In this document: positions 36,111 to 47,641 of the stretch, in pieces
How the letters are laid out: each line of letters begins with the position of its first letter
How positions within the stretch are numbered: position 1 is the stretch's first letter
NCBI GenBank assembly: GCA_002914845.1
Contig: JXTC01000001.1
Span: forward strand, 2,969,204 to 3,033,203
Reading direction: 5' to 3'
Source of the DNA: Trema orientale
Taxonomy: Eukaryota > Streptophyta > Magnoliopsida > Rosales > Cannabaceae
Length of the DNA stretch: 64,000 nucleotides
Position numbers and translations under genes: made by a program
The notes under the pieces: generated by a model
Seen by the model: the letters and a program-made list of their open reading frames with translations, nothing else
The model's database searches: none
What the model was told of the DNA's origin: nothing

Positions 36111-39100
36111 TCAGTTTTTAAAACGATTTTTTTTTTTTTAAGACTGTCACAATATTTAATCACGGATAGTCAGTATATGAGTGACCTAATCCGATAATTA
36201 CAAACTCCATAAACTAATATTCACAAGGGAGCAAAGGAGATATAATAATGTAGACTTGCTTTTTATAAGCAAGAGGAACGAAAAATAAAAAGAAAAACGT
36301 TTATTTAATTAGAGAAATTGAAAAGGAGTGTTGAAAAGCAGACCGAAAGTTTTGAAAAGAAGGGATGGAAGCATAGGATTATTAAGTAAAGTGAGGTTGC
36401 CATAATGAAGATTGGAGTAATGCAATTGAGAGCATGGCCCCCCTAGTAAGCTCTAACCACTACACCTTGCGTTAGGATTAGACTTCCGGCTTTTGTTTGG
36501 ATTGGGATCTTCCTTCCACGATCAGTCATATTCTACTTTCTTTCATCTTTTATTCTTTTATATCAGTTGTTATCATATGAGAGAGACAGATCGTGAGAAA
36601 CTGATCCAGTGAGCTCGATTAGGAATTAGTTTCTCCAAATTACACCGCTCTTTAAATTAACTTCAAGTAATTTTTGGTTGGTTAAAGCAATAAGGGTCTT
36701 TTTCCAAATTAATAAGTTTTTTTTAGAGGTATATAATAAAGCTATTATTTGATCAGTAGTAAGCATGAGAGTTCATATTAGGCCTTTAAAAGAAACCAAA
36801 GGGCTCAGCCAGCCAGCAAATCCAATGACACGACAGAGAAGAAGTTTCATAAAGTTAATATTTTTCTTACCGAGTCAGTAGGCAAAACTTTTGGCTCTAC
36901 GAGCTTTGGTGGGGGAAAAAAGGATGTGGAGGCATGAGGGCCTGGCAAGCTTAGCGTAAAGTTGGCAAGCACAACACACACAAACACATACGTATAGATA
37001 GATATGTTTTTATAAAGTTATCATATTGGTGGGTGTCCTATTGTTTAGTATTACATGAACGTAATGGACATTGTAGGGTTGGGAGAAGATGGAAGAAGTA
37101 TTGAATTCTTAAAGTAGTGCTTCATTCATCCATCGAAAGAGACTTATAGATCATGTTTTCTTTTCCTTTTTTTTTCTTTTTTTTTTCGGGGAAAAAAAAG
37201 GGAAAAAACTCTCCCACCACAGCCTAATTGAAGCCCCATATAATTTTTTTTAATGGAAAAGGAAGGAAGAAGAGAAAGAGGACATGTTCAAGAACAAAAG
37301 GATTCCTCCTATTATGAATGGCGGCACCACAACTCACTATAATTTTCTTGTATAAAAGATATTTATAAAAAAAAAAAAACCCTGAATTGATTTTCTTTAT
37401 ACTTTATTTCGTGTCCCTATGTAAAATTTTGTCAAAGGGGTATGGACCCATATAAATAAAAAGGTAGGCAGAATATGGCCTAACTAGTAACCACATGTTC
37501 AATTCTACTTCGAACTATATATGTTAACATTTCATTTAGAGTGTAGACTTTAATCTAAAGCAGAGGAATTTTTTTTTAGATACAAAAGCAGAGGAAATTT
37601 GGCACCGAAGTTGAAAATATAGGCCATCTCTATCAGGAAAGAACTACCCTCTAAGGGCTTTAACATGTAGGTTTTTATTAGGGAGCTCTTGTTCCAGATT
37701 CCATCCCCATAAATTTGTGCCGCTTTTTTGTTGATGTATGTGACTTTTTTTCTAGTGAATTGGTTGTTTTAGTTTAAAGTAATTTTTAAAATCTTTGAAC
37801 ATAAACAATTAATGTTTACAAGAGAAGAATTTCCAATATGTGCATATATATATATATATATAGCTTGAAGAGCTTAGCGGAATTATAAAGTAAAAGGGAC
37901 TAATAAGCTTGATCTAAACTCCCCTCAAAAGGAGTAAAATATTGGAGTTTCAGCGTATTGTTGAAACTTAATAATACAATTTGATTATTTTGTTAAAACT
38001 TGAAACATAATACAACTTGAGCATTTTAAAGGGGCTTTTGCTTTTTCAGCGCTTTACAAATATAACAGAACTAATTCGGTTGAATATTTAAATCCGAACT
38101 TATAAACTCCTAATCCATGTAGAAATAATAAATACAACAATCTTGATTTATGTATGTGTACAATTGCTCTTACAAAGTAAAAAGTGCAATAATCTAGTTT
38201 TAGTTTGAAAAGTAAATACAGTTTATTCTATATTTTAAAAGAAAAAAAAAAAATTTGTTTTTAAACTTTGGTTGGGCTGAGATTCTACAGGTGGTATTTG
38301 TTAATTCATCGAGAAAATGTACTAAGTTCAGTTGTCCACTAATTTGAAAGCTTTAATTTATTTTTTGCCTGAAAAAAAAAAAAGATTCTGAGGGGAATAT
38401 CTAATATAAAGCTTACCTAATAAGATAGTCAAGTCTTAACGTCTTCTCAGACATAATAATTATGAGGAAGAATATGTAAATATATTAATCAATGGAAGAA
38501 AATTAATCTAATTAAGGACAAGGTTCTAGCTATTCCGTTTAAATAATATTCTTTATTCCCGTGAATCCTTCTTCAACCAAAAATATAAGTCCTAGCCAAA
38601 TTAATGACGGAAAGATGACGAACCAGAATGAACTCTCATAATGCATTCCATTGGCAAGCATATTTTATAATAACACCAATTTCATACATGATTTCAATTT
38701 CATTATACATGATATCTTTCTTTAATCAGATCATGATTGCCCTTCCTTTCTTTTCTTTTCTTTTCTTGGAAAATTATTAGTTCAATTCATGTTTTTGATG
38801 AAGATGATCGGAATCATAAGATCATCCTTAGGTCTAGCTATAGGCCTAAACCAGCCTGAAGTAACTGCGTGGAAGATCCCATAAATCAGCTTATAATAAG
38901 AGAATCATGAAGGCTAGGAGAGAACCCAAATTGTTTTTGAGAGGCTTAATATGTCCCTTAGATAGTTTCAAAATTTTACTTGAGATGTTACAATATTACT
39001 AGCTAGCTAGTGTGATAAAATTTTGATGACCAAAATTAACTAATAATACTCCACTTCACTGATTTAATTAGCTCCTTTAGAATAAGAACGTTTACGTTTC

Positions 39101-40289
39101 TTATTATATGCTTCAAATTAAGAGGAAACATCAGTTGCTTGGATTCTAAAACTAAAGTTTTCTCCTTTTTTCCCCTCTGGTTAAAAAATTAGGAATAGTT
39201 TATTGTATTTTTATTTTACCAATATTGGGCCCACAAGTGATTGTTGTGTTATATTCATTAAGAGGTTCACGCTTCATACGGAAATAGAGAATAAAGTATC
39301 AATCTGAGTTTCAACATAACTGCAATAATCATAACTGTAATATTCTGGGTGTTCTATATTTAAATTCTAAAGTTTGAACTCTGTAAAATAATATCGAGAT
39401 TAGAATTTCTGAAATTGATAGTCCAGTTGACTTTTTGAATAATTTTAACAAGTTAGACAATAATAATCCAAAAATTAATGAGAATAATAAAGATTAATTC
39501 AGTTTTAATAAATAATATCATTGTGTTTTTATTATTGAAAATGGTTAAAAAGCTGATGAAGGGTAATTAATTTTTGTAAATTCTCAATATTCAGGGTATT
39601 AATTTACAGAATCCAAATTTCAGTATTTAAATTATAAAATATTCAAACTTTAGAATATTTTTTTGCAATTCATCCTTCTAACATTTTCACATCTGGTATA
39701 GCATATGGTAGGTAAGTAAGTATAAAGTATCTCAGTGAATATTTTAATAGCCTCTCTTTTATACCTTAGTCTGCCTTATTAAGCCATCTTTTATTTTCAT
39801 TCCTTCTAGACTTTTAGTGGCAAGCTTGTTATAAATGAGAACTGCTACCGTCAGTCGTATCGCGACTGAAGATAGCATATTTCGTTGTATTTGTTAAAAA
39901 TGTTAGAATGGTGCATGAATAATGAATTGGTGTAAACATTTTATGATGACAGAGCTTAATTTCCCTCTTGCTTGAGTTCAATTTAAAATTATAAAACAAT
40001 ATGTGTTCTGCAATAATAATTGCTAGAAATGATAACATATCTAGGCATGCACAATTGCATGACCGGATATGCCAATATTAAGTCATATTGTTTTCACCAA
40101 TGACTCAAATGTTAACCCATTGTCCCAACTCAAACAAAAACAAAAACAAAAACAAAAACAAAAAAAAAAAGCCATCGTTTTGTTTATGTCTTTATATACA
40201 TACATATATGTATTTGTGTTTTTTTATTTTCTTTTTTTTGTATTCCTACTATTATTCAAACAAATTATTGCACAAGAAGGTACATACAT

Positions 40290-40435
40290 ATATAGGTTCT
40301 CAATCCAATAGTATTTCTTTTTTACTTATTTATAGGTATTTTTTTTTTTAACCATTGGATCATTATCTAACAACTACTATAATTTAAGTAGTTGAAAAAA
40401 AAATAATAAAAAAAATACATGTTATACAAGTTTAA
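40290..40435 (+). repeat. Dispersed AT-rich repeat, second copy
   Basis: Matches the repeat in TTL intron 6 (29183-29325) in the same orientation over roughly 140 bp, including TTACTTATTTATAGGTATTT and ATTGGATCATTATCTAAC. Confidence 0.5.
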
Positions 40436-41708
40436 ATTGTTCACAAAATCAGAGAAAGAAAACGAAAAATTTCATTATTAGGACATTTTTCTTCGGAAAG
40501 TCGTAAATTTTTTTAGCTGAAAAGTTTCTTCTAAATTAATTGTTCTCGATATTGCTGAAAAAAATGCAACTCTTTATCCTAATCTCTATGTACCATTTTC
40601 ATCGTAATCTCTGCCATTTCAAGTAAAATTTTGCATCGTAAAATTTAAAAATAATAAAATGATTGAAATTAGAAAGATGAAGGCAAGACGTCCTTCAAAA
40701 CCTCTGTATTTTCCCTCATTCTTTTTTTTTTTCCCTTTCCGACTACGTGTCCTGTGGTTCAAAGAAAGATAGTAAACGATTCTTCACCTTTTTTATTTCT
40801 TTTTTTTATATATAAAAAAAAATAGTTGATATGCAACTTGATCTGGACATTTTGCTCAAAAAAACTTGATCTGCATTCACCTCTGTATACCAAGGGTGAA
40901 CTACAGTTGTTTTCCTTTTTGGCTTTAATTTCTATACGAAATCTGTGAGGATATGTGAAATATACATATAGAGTTGTTTATTATCTATAATAATGATTAT
41001 ATTTAGAAAAACCTAATTTCTTTTTTTGGAGTAATATATAAAAAAAACACCACGTTTTGCCTTTTAGCCAAAAAAAAAAGAACTCACACATATAAAGTAA
41101 AACTTTCTATTTATATTTTTCTATGAGATTTCACTGAATATATATATATATGCAAAATTGTAGTTAAAATTGTTAAAAGCGAATATTTATATTTTCTGAA
41201 ATCAGATAATAGAACTCAAAAAAGAATTTTTGTATATTTGATGGCTATTAATTTAGATAACTAAGAGATTACATATCATTTTGGTCTACATGGTCACCTT
41301 CCACCTAAATCAGTGGTCCGGCTAAATATATAAATGACAACAGATAATTATAAAGAACAAAGATATTTTTTCGTCAATTTTAACACTATATATTTGAATC
41401 CACTAAGATTTGATAGAGAAACACACAAAAAAAAAAAGTTTAATTTAATACTAATGAAAATGCTTCGCCTCTTTTGCTAAATGGCCAAAATTAGTCATGA
41501 GTTTTTTTATATTATCTTTTTTTCACGAGTTTATGAAACTACAAGGTTAGCACACTTTTGAGAAATATGATGAAAATGGTATTCAAATTTCTGTATTTTA
41601 CTCTGCAATTTTTCCTAAATGGTAATTTTATGTCTAGATTTTGTAAATAAATTAAAATCAAAATTATGAATGTACAATGGGTTTCTAACACTTTTACCTA
41701 TAAACATC

Positions 41709-42010
41709 AAAAAGAGTTACAAAAATACGGAGGTCAATTTTTTTCTCTATTTCTGTACGATTTTTATTAGAAAAATATCACTTTTTACAAAGGTTTTAGA
41801 AAAATTTCATTTTTAAAATAGTTACTAGTTACCCGTTTCTGAAAATTGGTTACCAGTTACTATTTATAAATGCATTTGGTTACCAGTTATCAGTACTCGA
41901 AAATTGATTATCAGTTACTAGCTACTATTAATGATAGTTTTTTAATAAAAATCGCACCGAATCTACGAAAAGCAGAGATCACCGTATTTTTCTAATTTTG
42001 TTTTCTAAAA
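41709..42010. repeat. Inverted-repeat element, 'GTTACTAGTTAC' family, copy B
   Basis: Outer arms GTTACAAAAATACGGAGGTC (about 41716) and GATCACCGTATTTTTCTAAT (about 41977) are inverted relative to each other. The interior repeats GTTACCAGTTA-type words. It is the same architecture as 11890-12430. Confidence 0.5.
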
Positions 42011-42398
42011 ATACCATACAACCTTTTCACATGTACAATACGCAATGGACCATAAAGAAATATGACCAAATTTTAGGCCCAATTTAAGTAAATGTCCCTT
42101 TCTCAAATGTTATAGCAAAATGTCCGGTATATATGTTTATATACCAAGTATAAAACTTTATATACCAAGTATAAAAAAGTATATACTTAGTACATTTCAG
42201 CACAGTAACTAAAATTAGTAGATATGTTTATCTATCGAGTGTAAAAATATATATATCTAAACATTTAGCTATAAAATTTAAAAAATGAACATCTACTTAA
42301 TTAAATTTAAAATATTGGTCATCCATCTAAATTTCAAGTACTGCAATGGCTTCAGAACCTCTCAGCAAAGTTCTCATTTCTTGTGTTGGCCAACTTTA

Positions 42399-42820
42399 AA
42401 GGGAAAAGTTCATAAATACCCGTTTTTAAAACTATATTTTTATAAATACCCGTTTTTTATTTTTATTTCATAAATACTTATTTTTATACCTTTTTTTGGA
42501 GAAATGTAGATCACCACTGTTTTACACATGAAATGTAGACCACGGTATATATTTCATGCATTAAATGTATACCGCGGTCCACATTTCATGAATAAAATTT
42601 ACACTCAAAATTAGCACACATTTTAAAATGTGTACCGTTTATATTTTATACATGAAATGTGTACCTCATGGATAAAATTTACATTGTAAATGTGGACCAC
42701 TCATATTTTTCATATGAAATATGGACCGTAAAAATGGGTATTTTTGAAAGAAGTTTTAAAAAGGGTATTTTTGAAATAAGTTTTAAAAAACGGGTATTAG
42801 GTGTAATTTTCACAACTTTA
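42399..42820. mobile_element. Inverted-repeat element upstream of the mTERF gene
   Basis: The left arm repeats ATAAATACCCGTTTTTAAAA (about 42411 and 42442). The right arm carries the inverted version (AGTTTTAAAAAACGGGTATT near 42779, with AAAATGGGTATTTTTGAAA near 42732). The centre holds several inverted and direct copies of ATGAAATGTGGACC-type words (42525-42725). Both arms are internally duplicated. It ends about 30 bp before the first promoter motif of the mTERF gene, so it may lie in that gene's promoter. Confidence 0.55.
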
Positions 42821-42854
42821 AACCCACATTTTCTGTTTGGGTTTTTGTGTGAAA

Positions 42855-42926
42855 GGCCCATACCAGGCCAGCCCCGCTCGATTTCAAAGGCCCAATCCTC
42901 AAAAATCCTTAAACGCTAAAACCCTA
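42855..42926 (+). promoter_or_regulatory. Site II and telo-box motifs of the mTERF promoter
   Basis: Two GGCCCA (site II/TGGGCC-type) motifs at 42855-42860 and 42889-42894, followed by a telo-box AAACCCTA at 42919-42926, about 340-410 bp before the mTERF start codon. This combination is common in promoters of plant nuclear genes for ribosomal and organellar proteins. The role here is inferred. Confidence 0.55.
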
Positions 42927-43049
42927 AGCCAAAAAAATAAATAAAAAATAAAGAGTTCGTGGTTGGCTCCGCCGATCAGACTGAGCTCCGCAGTAAAGCA
43001 AGGACGAGGAGCCTAGACCCACGAGCAAAGTAACCAGCGCAAAAAGAAG

Positions 43050-43206
43050 ATGAGGCTTGTAAGTTGCAATGGCGTGCTTCTTTTCTTCAACCAATTCTAC
43101 TCTTACCAGTTTTTCAAAACAGATCATTCGAGTCTCAACTTTTTACTACTACAGGCGAGTGTTCTTCTCTAACTTTCGAAGAAGCCATTTTCGAATCGAA
43201 ATCTGA
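43050..43206 (+). promoter_or_regulatory. Upstream ORFs in the mTERF leader
   Basis: Two overlapping ATG-started frames precede the main start: one from 43050 (about 40 codons) and one from 43069 (45 codons, MACFFSSTNS..., Arg/Ser-rich with almost no acidic residues, stop at 43204-43206). They could be translation-damping uORFs. The second one's presequence-like composition also raises the possibility of an alternative first exon: a GT donor-like GTGAGA at 43212 and an AG at 43257-43258 exist, but 47 bp is too short for a plant intron. Confidence 0.4.
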
Positions 43207-43267
43207 TTCAGGTGAGACCTCGTTAAAGAAAAAAAAAATATATATATATATATATTTAGTCCAAACC

Positions 43268-44413
43268 ATGATTCCCCGGATATTTAAATGCATGGTCTCA
43301 CTCTCTCTGAAAAGCAAATCTCAGCCAGTTAAACGACCCCAGCTCTGCTTTTCAATCTCTGCCCTCTCTTTCTCTTCGCTCCAACCAGAAAACCCAATAC
43401 CAAAACCCGCAGTTCCGCTTGCCGAGTACTTAATCGATCACCACCAGTTCTCCCCAGAAGCGGCTTCGAAAGCCTCTTCGTCACTTGCTTATGTGAAAAA
43501 TCCTCAACAGTCCGATTTGGTGCTTTCTTACCTAAAAGAAACCGGTTTCACGAAAACCCATCTCGAGAAACTGGTCAAAAGGTACCCCAAAGTTCTGTTT
43601 GTCAATCCTCATATCATCAAGCCCAAGATCAAGATTTTCCAGGACTCGGGCTTCTCGGCCTCGGACATTGCCGATATTGTATCCACCGGTCCATGGATTC
43701 TGAAGCGAAGCGTGGATAACCGGCTTGGACCATCCATTCTGGTCCTCAAAAGCGTTCTGGGTTCTAATGATTCGGTCGCTAAACTCTTGAAATCATCGGG
43801 TTGGTTTCTAAAACACGATTTGGAGAAGACCATGATGGTTAATATCGATTTTATGAAGAGTTGTGGAATAAGTCCGGCTCAGATTATCAACTACGTGTTC
43901 ATTTTCCCTAGATTGTTCCTCCTTAAGCCGCAGAGCATTATCAATAGTGCAAAAAGAGTTGAGGAACTTGGCCTTGATCGGAACTCGAAGCTGTTTCTAC
44001 AAGCGATTCGGGTCCTGTGTTCGATGAGTTTGAAGAATTGGGAACTCAAATGGGAGCTATTTCGAAAGCTCGGGTTTTCGGAAACTGATATCTTGGCAGT
44101 GTTCAAGAGGTCTCCTCAAGTTTTCTGCGTATCTGAGAAGAAAATTAAGCAGGTAACGAGTTTTCTGATTACTGCTGCGAATATTGATTTCTCTTACGTG
44201 GTTAGATTCCCAGAACTTCTTATTTACAGCATTGAAGAGAGACTGAAACCTCGACTAGAGATTATGGAGATTCTGGAAAAGAAGCAAGTGTTGAATAGAA
44301 AACCAAGTTTGGTTACAACCTTCAAGCTACCTCACAAGAAGTTCTTGGAGAAGTATGTACGTCCTTATTCAAATGAACTAGGGAAGGACTATGTGGCCAA
44401 TTTACTGTTATAG
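43268..44413 (+). CDS. mTERF protein, mitochondrial/plastid type
   Basis: Intronless, 381 residues from the ATG at 43268. An in-frame ATG at 43292 is an alternative start. The N-terminus (MIPRIFKCMVSLSLKSKSQP and following) is basic, Ser-rich and free of acids, like a mitochondrial presequence. The mature part starts at LAEYLIDHHQFSPEAA and contains tandem helical mTERF repeats with the Leu/Pro pattern: KYPKVLF-like VKRYPKVLFVNP, IVSTGPWILKRSVDNRLGPS, YVFIFPRLFLLKP, VFKRSPQVFC and VVRFPELLIYS, ending in the typical KFLEKYVRPYSNELG. It resembles the small, tandemly amplified angiosperm mTERF clade annotated as MTERF15-like. mTERF proteins bind organellar nucleic acid and act in transcription termination, splicing or translation; the target here is unknown. 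The leader contains upstream ATGs. A decayed paralogue follows at 45907. Confidence 0.93.
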   Translation: MIPRIFKCMVSLSLKSKSQPVKRPQLCFSISALSFSSLQPENPIPKPAVPLAEYLIDHHQFSPEAASKASSSLAYVKNPQQSDLVLSYLKETGFTKTHLEKLVKRYPKVLFVNPHIIKPKIKIFQDSGFSASDIADIVSTGPWILKRSVDNRLGPSILVLKSVLGSNDSVAKLLKSSGWFLKHDLEKTMMVNIDFMKSCGISPAQIINYVFIFPRLFLLKPQSIINSAKRVEELGLDRNSKLFLQAIRVLCSMSLKNWELKWELFRKLGFSETDILAVFKRSPQVFCVSEKKIKQVTSFLITAANIDFSYVVRFPELLIYSIEERLKPRLEIMEILEKKQVLNRKPSLVTTFKLPHKKFLEKYVRPYSNELGKDYVANLLL

Positions 44414-44618
44414 AAAATTCTGATTGTATTGTTAGTTGAGAATTTGTTAGCATTGAAAGGGTTTAGTGATGCTTTAGAATTTTAGAATTTTTTGAACAGT
44501 GACTTTACACGGAGAATTCATGAATAGTGGTGGTGGTGGAGGTTAAGAGTTGTTGTTTTTAAAGAGAGGACTGAATCATAGAGCTTTTTTTTAGCTTAGT
44601 TTGTGCTTGGCTCTTTTA

Positions 44619-44907
44619 GGCTCTGTTTCGAATTTGGATTTTTGGGGAGAGAGAGAGAGAAAATTTGAAGGGATTTTATTTTCTTTTGTTTAAATTAAAA
44701 CGAAAAATGTTAGAAATTTTTTCCAAAAAAATTAAGAATTTGATTTGACATTATTTTGTAGTATATAGAATGTTGATACATTAATTAGTAAATTAAAAAA
44801 TATCAAACTAAAGTTCTATAAATTTTTAGGAAAAACATTTTCCTTTTTTTTCCATGATTTTTTCCTTACAACTTTTTTCCAACCAAATTTGGATTCCAAA
44901 CAGAGCC
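44619..44907. mobile_element. MITE-like element with GGCTCTGTTT ends
   Basis: The left end GGCTCTGTTTCGAATTTGGA is inverted at the right as TTTGGATTCCAAACAGAGCC, giving a 10-bp perfect terminus plus further similarity; 289 bp. The ends resemble Tourist-type MITEs. TTA precedes the left end but GGT follows the right, so no target duplication is preserved. Confidence 0.6.
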
Positions 44908-45024
44908 GGTTTTTCTTATGAATCAGGACGAAATTTTGGAATAATATTTTCATTTTTCATATCTAGTGAGTTTGTTCCTAATTATTAAGTAAGAAAATAT
45001 TGGAAAATTATCTAGATAACAAGG

Positions 45025-45550
45025 ATAAACGACAATAACATGTTTGTTCAATGGTTGTTTTTTCAAGAAATAAAAGAAAAAACGACAATAAAAGTCCTGT
45101 CGTTATTTAGTAAACGACAGATAATTCCTATCTCAAAGTTCAAACTACTTGTTTTATATCAAAGGAGAGCGAACTTTACGCCAGGAACGCCATGTCGTTT
45201 CGGGACTAGAACTAAGAAATTTCAAACGACATAATACGTTTCGGTTACTTTAACAACAACTTAAGACCACAAATCAACAAACGAAAAGTTAGAAGAATCG
45301 TGTCGCTTTTGCCTGAAACAAAAGTCATGTCATTGTTCTGAAAAAAAATAAATAAATCAAAGAGTAAGATTAACAGATGTCGTTGATAGACAAACGTCAC
45401 AAAACTTAAGACGCCGATATTTTTGACAGCACCCCGAAAATATATATATATATGAAAGAGAATGTCGTACACAAGAAAAACGGTATGTCGTTTTTGAACA
45501 GAAACCTTACAACGACAGTAAACTTTCAAATTTGAGATGCCGCTTCGTTT
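45025..45550. repeat. Cluster of TGTCGTT/AACGACA motifs
   Basis: At least ten copies of ACGACA or its inverse TGTCGT lie within about 525 bp, in both orientations (near 45030, 45082, 45098, 45113, 45192, 45224, 45378, 45463, 45486 and 45512), with looser variants between them. Dense short subterminal motifs in both orientations are a hallmark of CACTA (En/Spm) elements. No CACTA terminus was found beside them. Confidence 0.45.
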
Positions 45551-45906
45551 ATTTACGATTCTCAAATTCGATTTTTGTCTTCCCCTTCCGCTTTCTTTTT
45601 GTTCTTGAGTTCTTGTACCCGTTGCTTCTCGGCTCGTTCGTTCGTTTTTCACTTTCGTTTCAGAATTTGTGTTTTTGAAAGGTTTAGAATGTTTTCAGCA
45701 TATCTCAACATCTAGCGATGAGACTCTGAAACCCTCCGAAAACCAAAAACTTCATCTCAACAAAGAATCTGAGAGTAACCATATCCAAATCGAAAGGCAA
45801 GTTTTTCGTTCTTCTTTTTTTTTTTTTTTTTTTTCCTTCTTTTTTTTAAGTTAACGATTAGTTTAAAGTTAATTTCTCACTAGAAACTCTCAAAAGGGGG
45901 AAAAAA

Positions 45907-47059
45907 ATGATGTCTCAAATGAGCAAATGTGTTACATCTCTGTCTCTTAGAACCAATTCTCAATCTCCGCTACACAAAACCACCCCCGGTGTTATTCTCA
46001 ATCTCACCTCTCTATTTCTCTTCTTCCAAACCCAGAAGACCAGAATCCAAAAACCCAGTTGCAGTCTCTAATTACCTAATCAATCAGCACCATTTTTCCC
46101 CAGAAGCTGCTTTACAAGCTTCATCAACCATCTCTTATCTAAAGAAGCCCCAGTGTTCTGATATGGGTTTGTCATTCGTCAGAGAGAGAGAGAGAGGATT
46201 CTCCCAATCCCATCTCGAGAAATTGATTAGGAAGTTACCTGGACTCCTCTTCTCCGATGTTGACGAATCTATCAAACCCAAACTCAAGTTCTTCCAGGAC
46301 TTGGACTTCTCACCCTCTGATATTGCCAATGTTATATCCGTTGGTCCGTGGATTTTGTCCCGAAGTTTGGATAATCGGCTTGGACCGTCAATTTTGGTGT
46401 TGAGAAACGTTCTGGGCTCGAATGGTTTAGTTGAAGTCATCTGGGCGGTTTCTGAAGCATGATCTGGAGAAGTCAATGATGCCTAATATCGAGTTTTTGA
46501 AGTGTTGCGGAATAAGTTCGTCTGTGATTATCAAGCATCTGTTCAAGTTTCCGAGATCTTTCTTGCTGAAGCCAGAGACAATTGAGGATTTAGTGAAAAG
46601 AGTTGATGAGATGGGTTTCGATAGGAAGTCTAAGATCTACCTCCCGGCAATGCGGGTTTTGACTTCGATGAATTCGGAGAATTGGGAGTTACAATTGGAT
46701 GCATTCCGGAGTTTGGGGTTTTCGGAGAATGATATCTTGACAGCCTTGTAGGAGAGCGCCTAAAGTTTTTAGTTTGTCTAAGAGGAAAATCAAGAGTATG
46801 ACTAAGTTGCTGCTTCTTGCTGGGAACCATGATATCTGCTTTGTTGTTGATCACCCCGAACTGCTTACTTTCAGTTTTGAACGCAGGCTAAAACCTCGAA
46901 TTGAGATTCTGCGGATTCTGGAAAAGAAAGATATTCTTAGGAAAAAACCCAATTTGACTATTATCTTCAAGATCATGAACAAGCAGTTCTCTGAAAAATA
47001 TGTACTTCCTTATTCAAATGAGCTTGGGAGAACGGTATGTGGGCAATGAGCGTTCATAG
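45907..47059 (+). pseudogene. mTERF pseudogene, tandem copy of 43268-44413
   Basis: Homologous to the neighbouring mTERF gene from end to end but split over frames. It starts at ATG 45907 (SKCVTSLSLRTNSQ matches KCMVSLSLKSKSQ), changes frame near 45950-45975, then is open to about 46430 (SNYLINQHHFSPEAA; VGPWILSRSLDNRLGPS). A net loss of about 10 bases around 46425 shifts it again (KSSGRFLKHDLEKSMM). A TAG at 46749-46751 with an extra base moves it into a third frame (KVFSLSKRKIKSMTKLL), and one more base is out of step near 47030, so the end reads past the normal ELGK site to stops at 47047 or 47057. A GA repeat (about 46174-46196) has expanded the coding region in frame. At least four disruptions make a working protein very unlikely, unless the assembly is wrong at several sites. 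Confidence 0.9.
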
Positions 47060-47632
47060 CGAATTGGGTAATGTGCTCCGACGGGTTTGAGAATTATAAG
47101 GCATGCATGTAACATTGTTCTTTGATGTCCCTGGATAATTTACGATTAATTGATCCTTGAAATGTTTCAATGCATTGGTTTTCAGAGAAGAGACTAACAG
47201 ACTCGAAGATCGTAGTAGTATGAAGGCACCTCTTTATGAGTTGGTCATTTGCAATTGCTTTTGGATATTTCTTCACATTCAAATAAGAACGTGATCTGAT
47301 ATTAGTTTTCTATCAAGGCCCCCCCTCCTTTTTTTGGGGAGGAATCAAGCACATGCTTTACTTTCTCAAAATTTTGTTGGGGAAAAATAAATATAAAAAC
47401 TGTTTGTGCAAATAATAAAAGAAAGGAAAGTTTGTGGATTTGAGGCCTAGAAATTTTCTGTTCTTATTGTGTTATTTACCTCCACTCATGTAGTTTTTGA
47501 ACTCAAATGAAAATTGCTAACAGGTTCTCTGATTCTCTGATGTTAAATTACCTCCAAGATATAATAAATCTATAATATTTAATAAATAATAATTTAACGT
47601 TCTGAGGAGTATCGTAAATTCGGATATTCTCA
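47060..47632. other. Intergenic, no feature
   Basis: Downstream of the mTERF pseudogene. A short C run and T run at 47320-47334; otherwise nothing is recognised. Confidence 0.5.
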
Positions 47633-47641
47633 TATTATATT

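Larger units (their letters stand above)
35326..42398. other. Intergenic, largest gene-free stretch
   Basis: No gene is supported in about 7 kb. It starts with the protamine P1-like upstream region (a GA/CT run at 35492-35510, poly(T) at 35515-35529). It then holds dispersed repeat copies at 36068-36110 and 40290-40435, an AT run near 37845-37861 and an inverted-repeat element at 41709-42010. 39340-39660 contains imperfect inverted repeats. The region is very AT-rich, with many poly(A/T) tracts. Confidence 0.5.
44414..45906. other. Spacer between mTERF gene and mTERF pseudogene
   Basis: It contains a MITE-like element (44619-44907) and a block at about 45025-45550 dense in TGTCGTT/AACGACA motifs (listed separately). 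45650-45800 resembles an old leader for the pseudogene, followed by a long T run (45818-45834). Confidence 0.5.

Noticed and set aside
43212-43258. Possible 47-bp intron joining the uORF exon to the mTERF start
   Set aside because: The GT and AG are present, but the length is below the usual plant minimum and the branch region is an AT repeat.
43064-43267. Extension of the mTERF frame through the leader
   Set aside because: It starts at TTG and crosses an A-run and AT repeat that encode Lys/Ile-Tyr repeats; the targeting peptide begins credibly at 43268.
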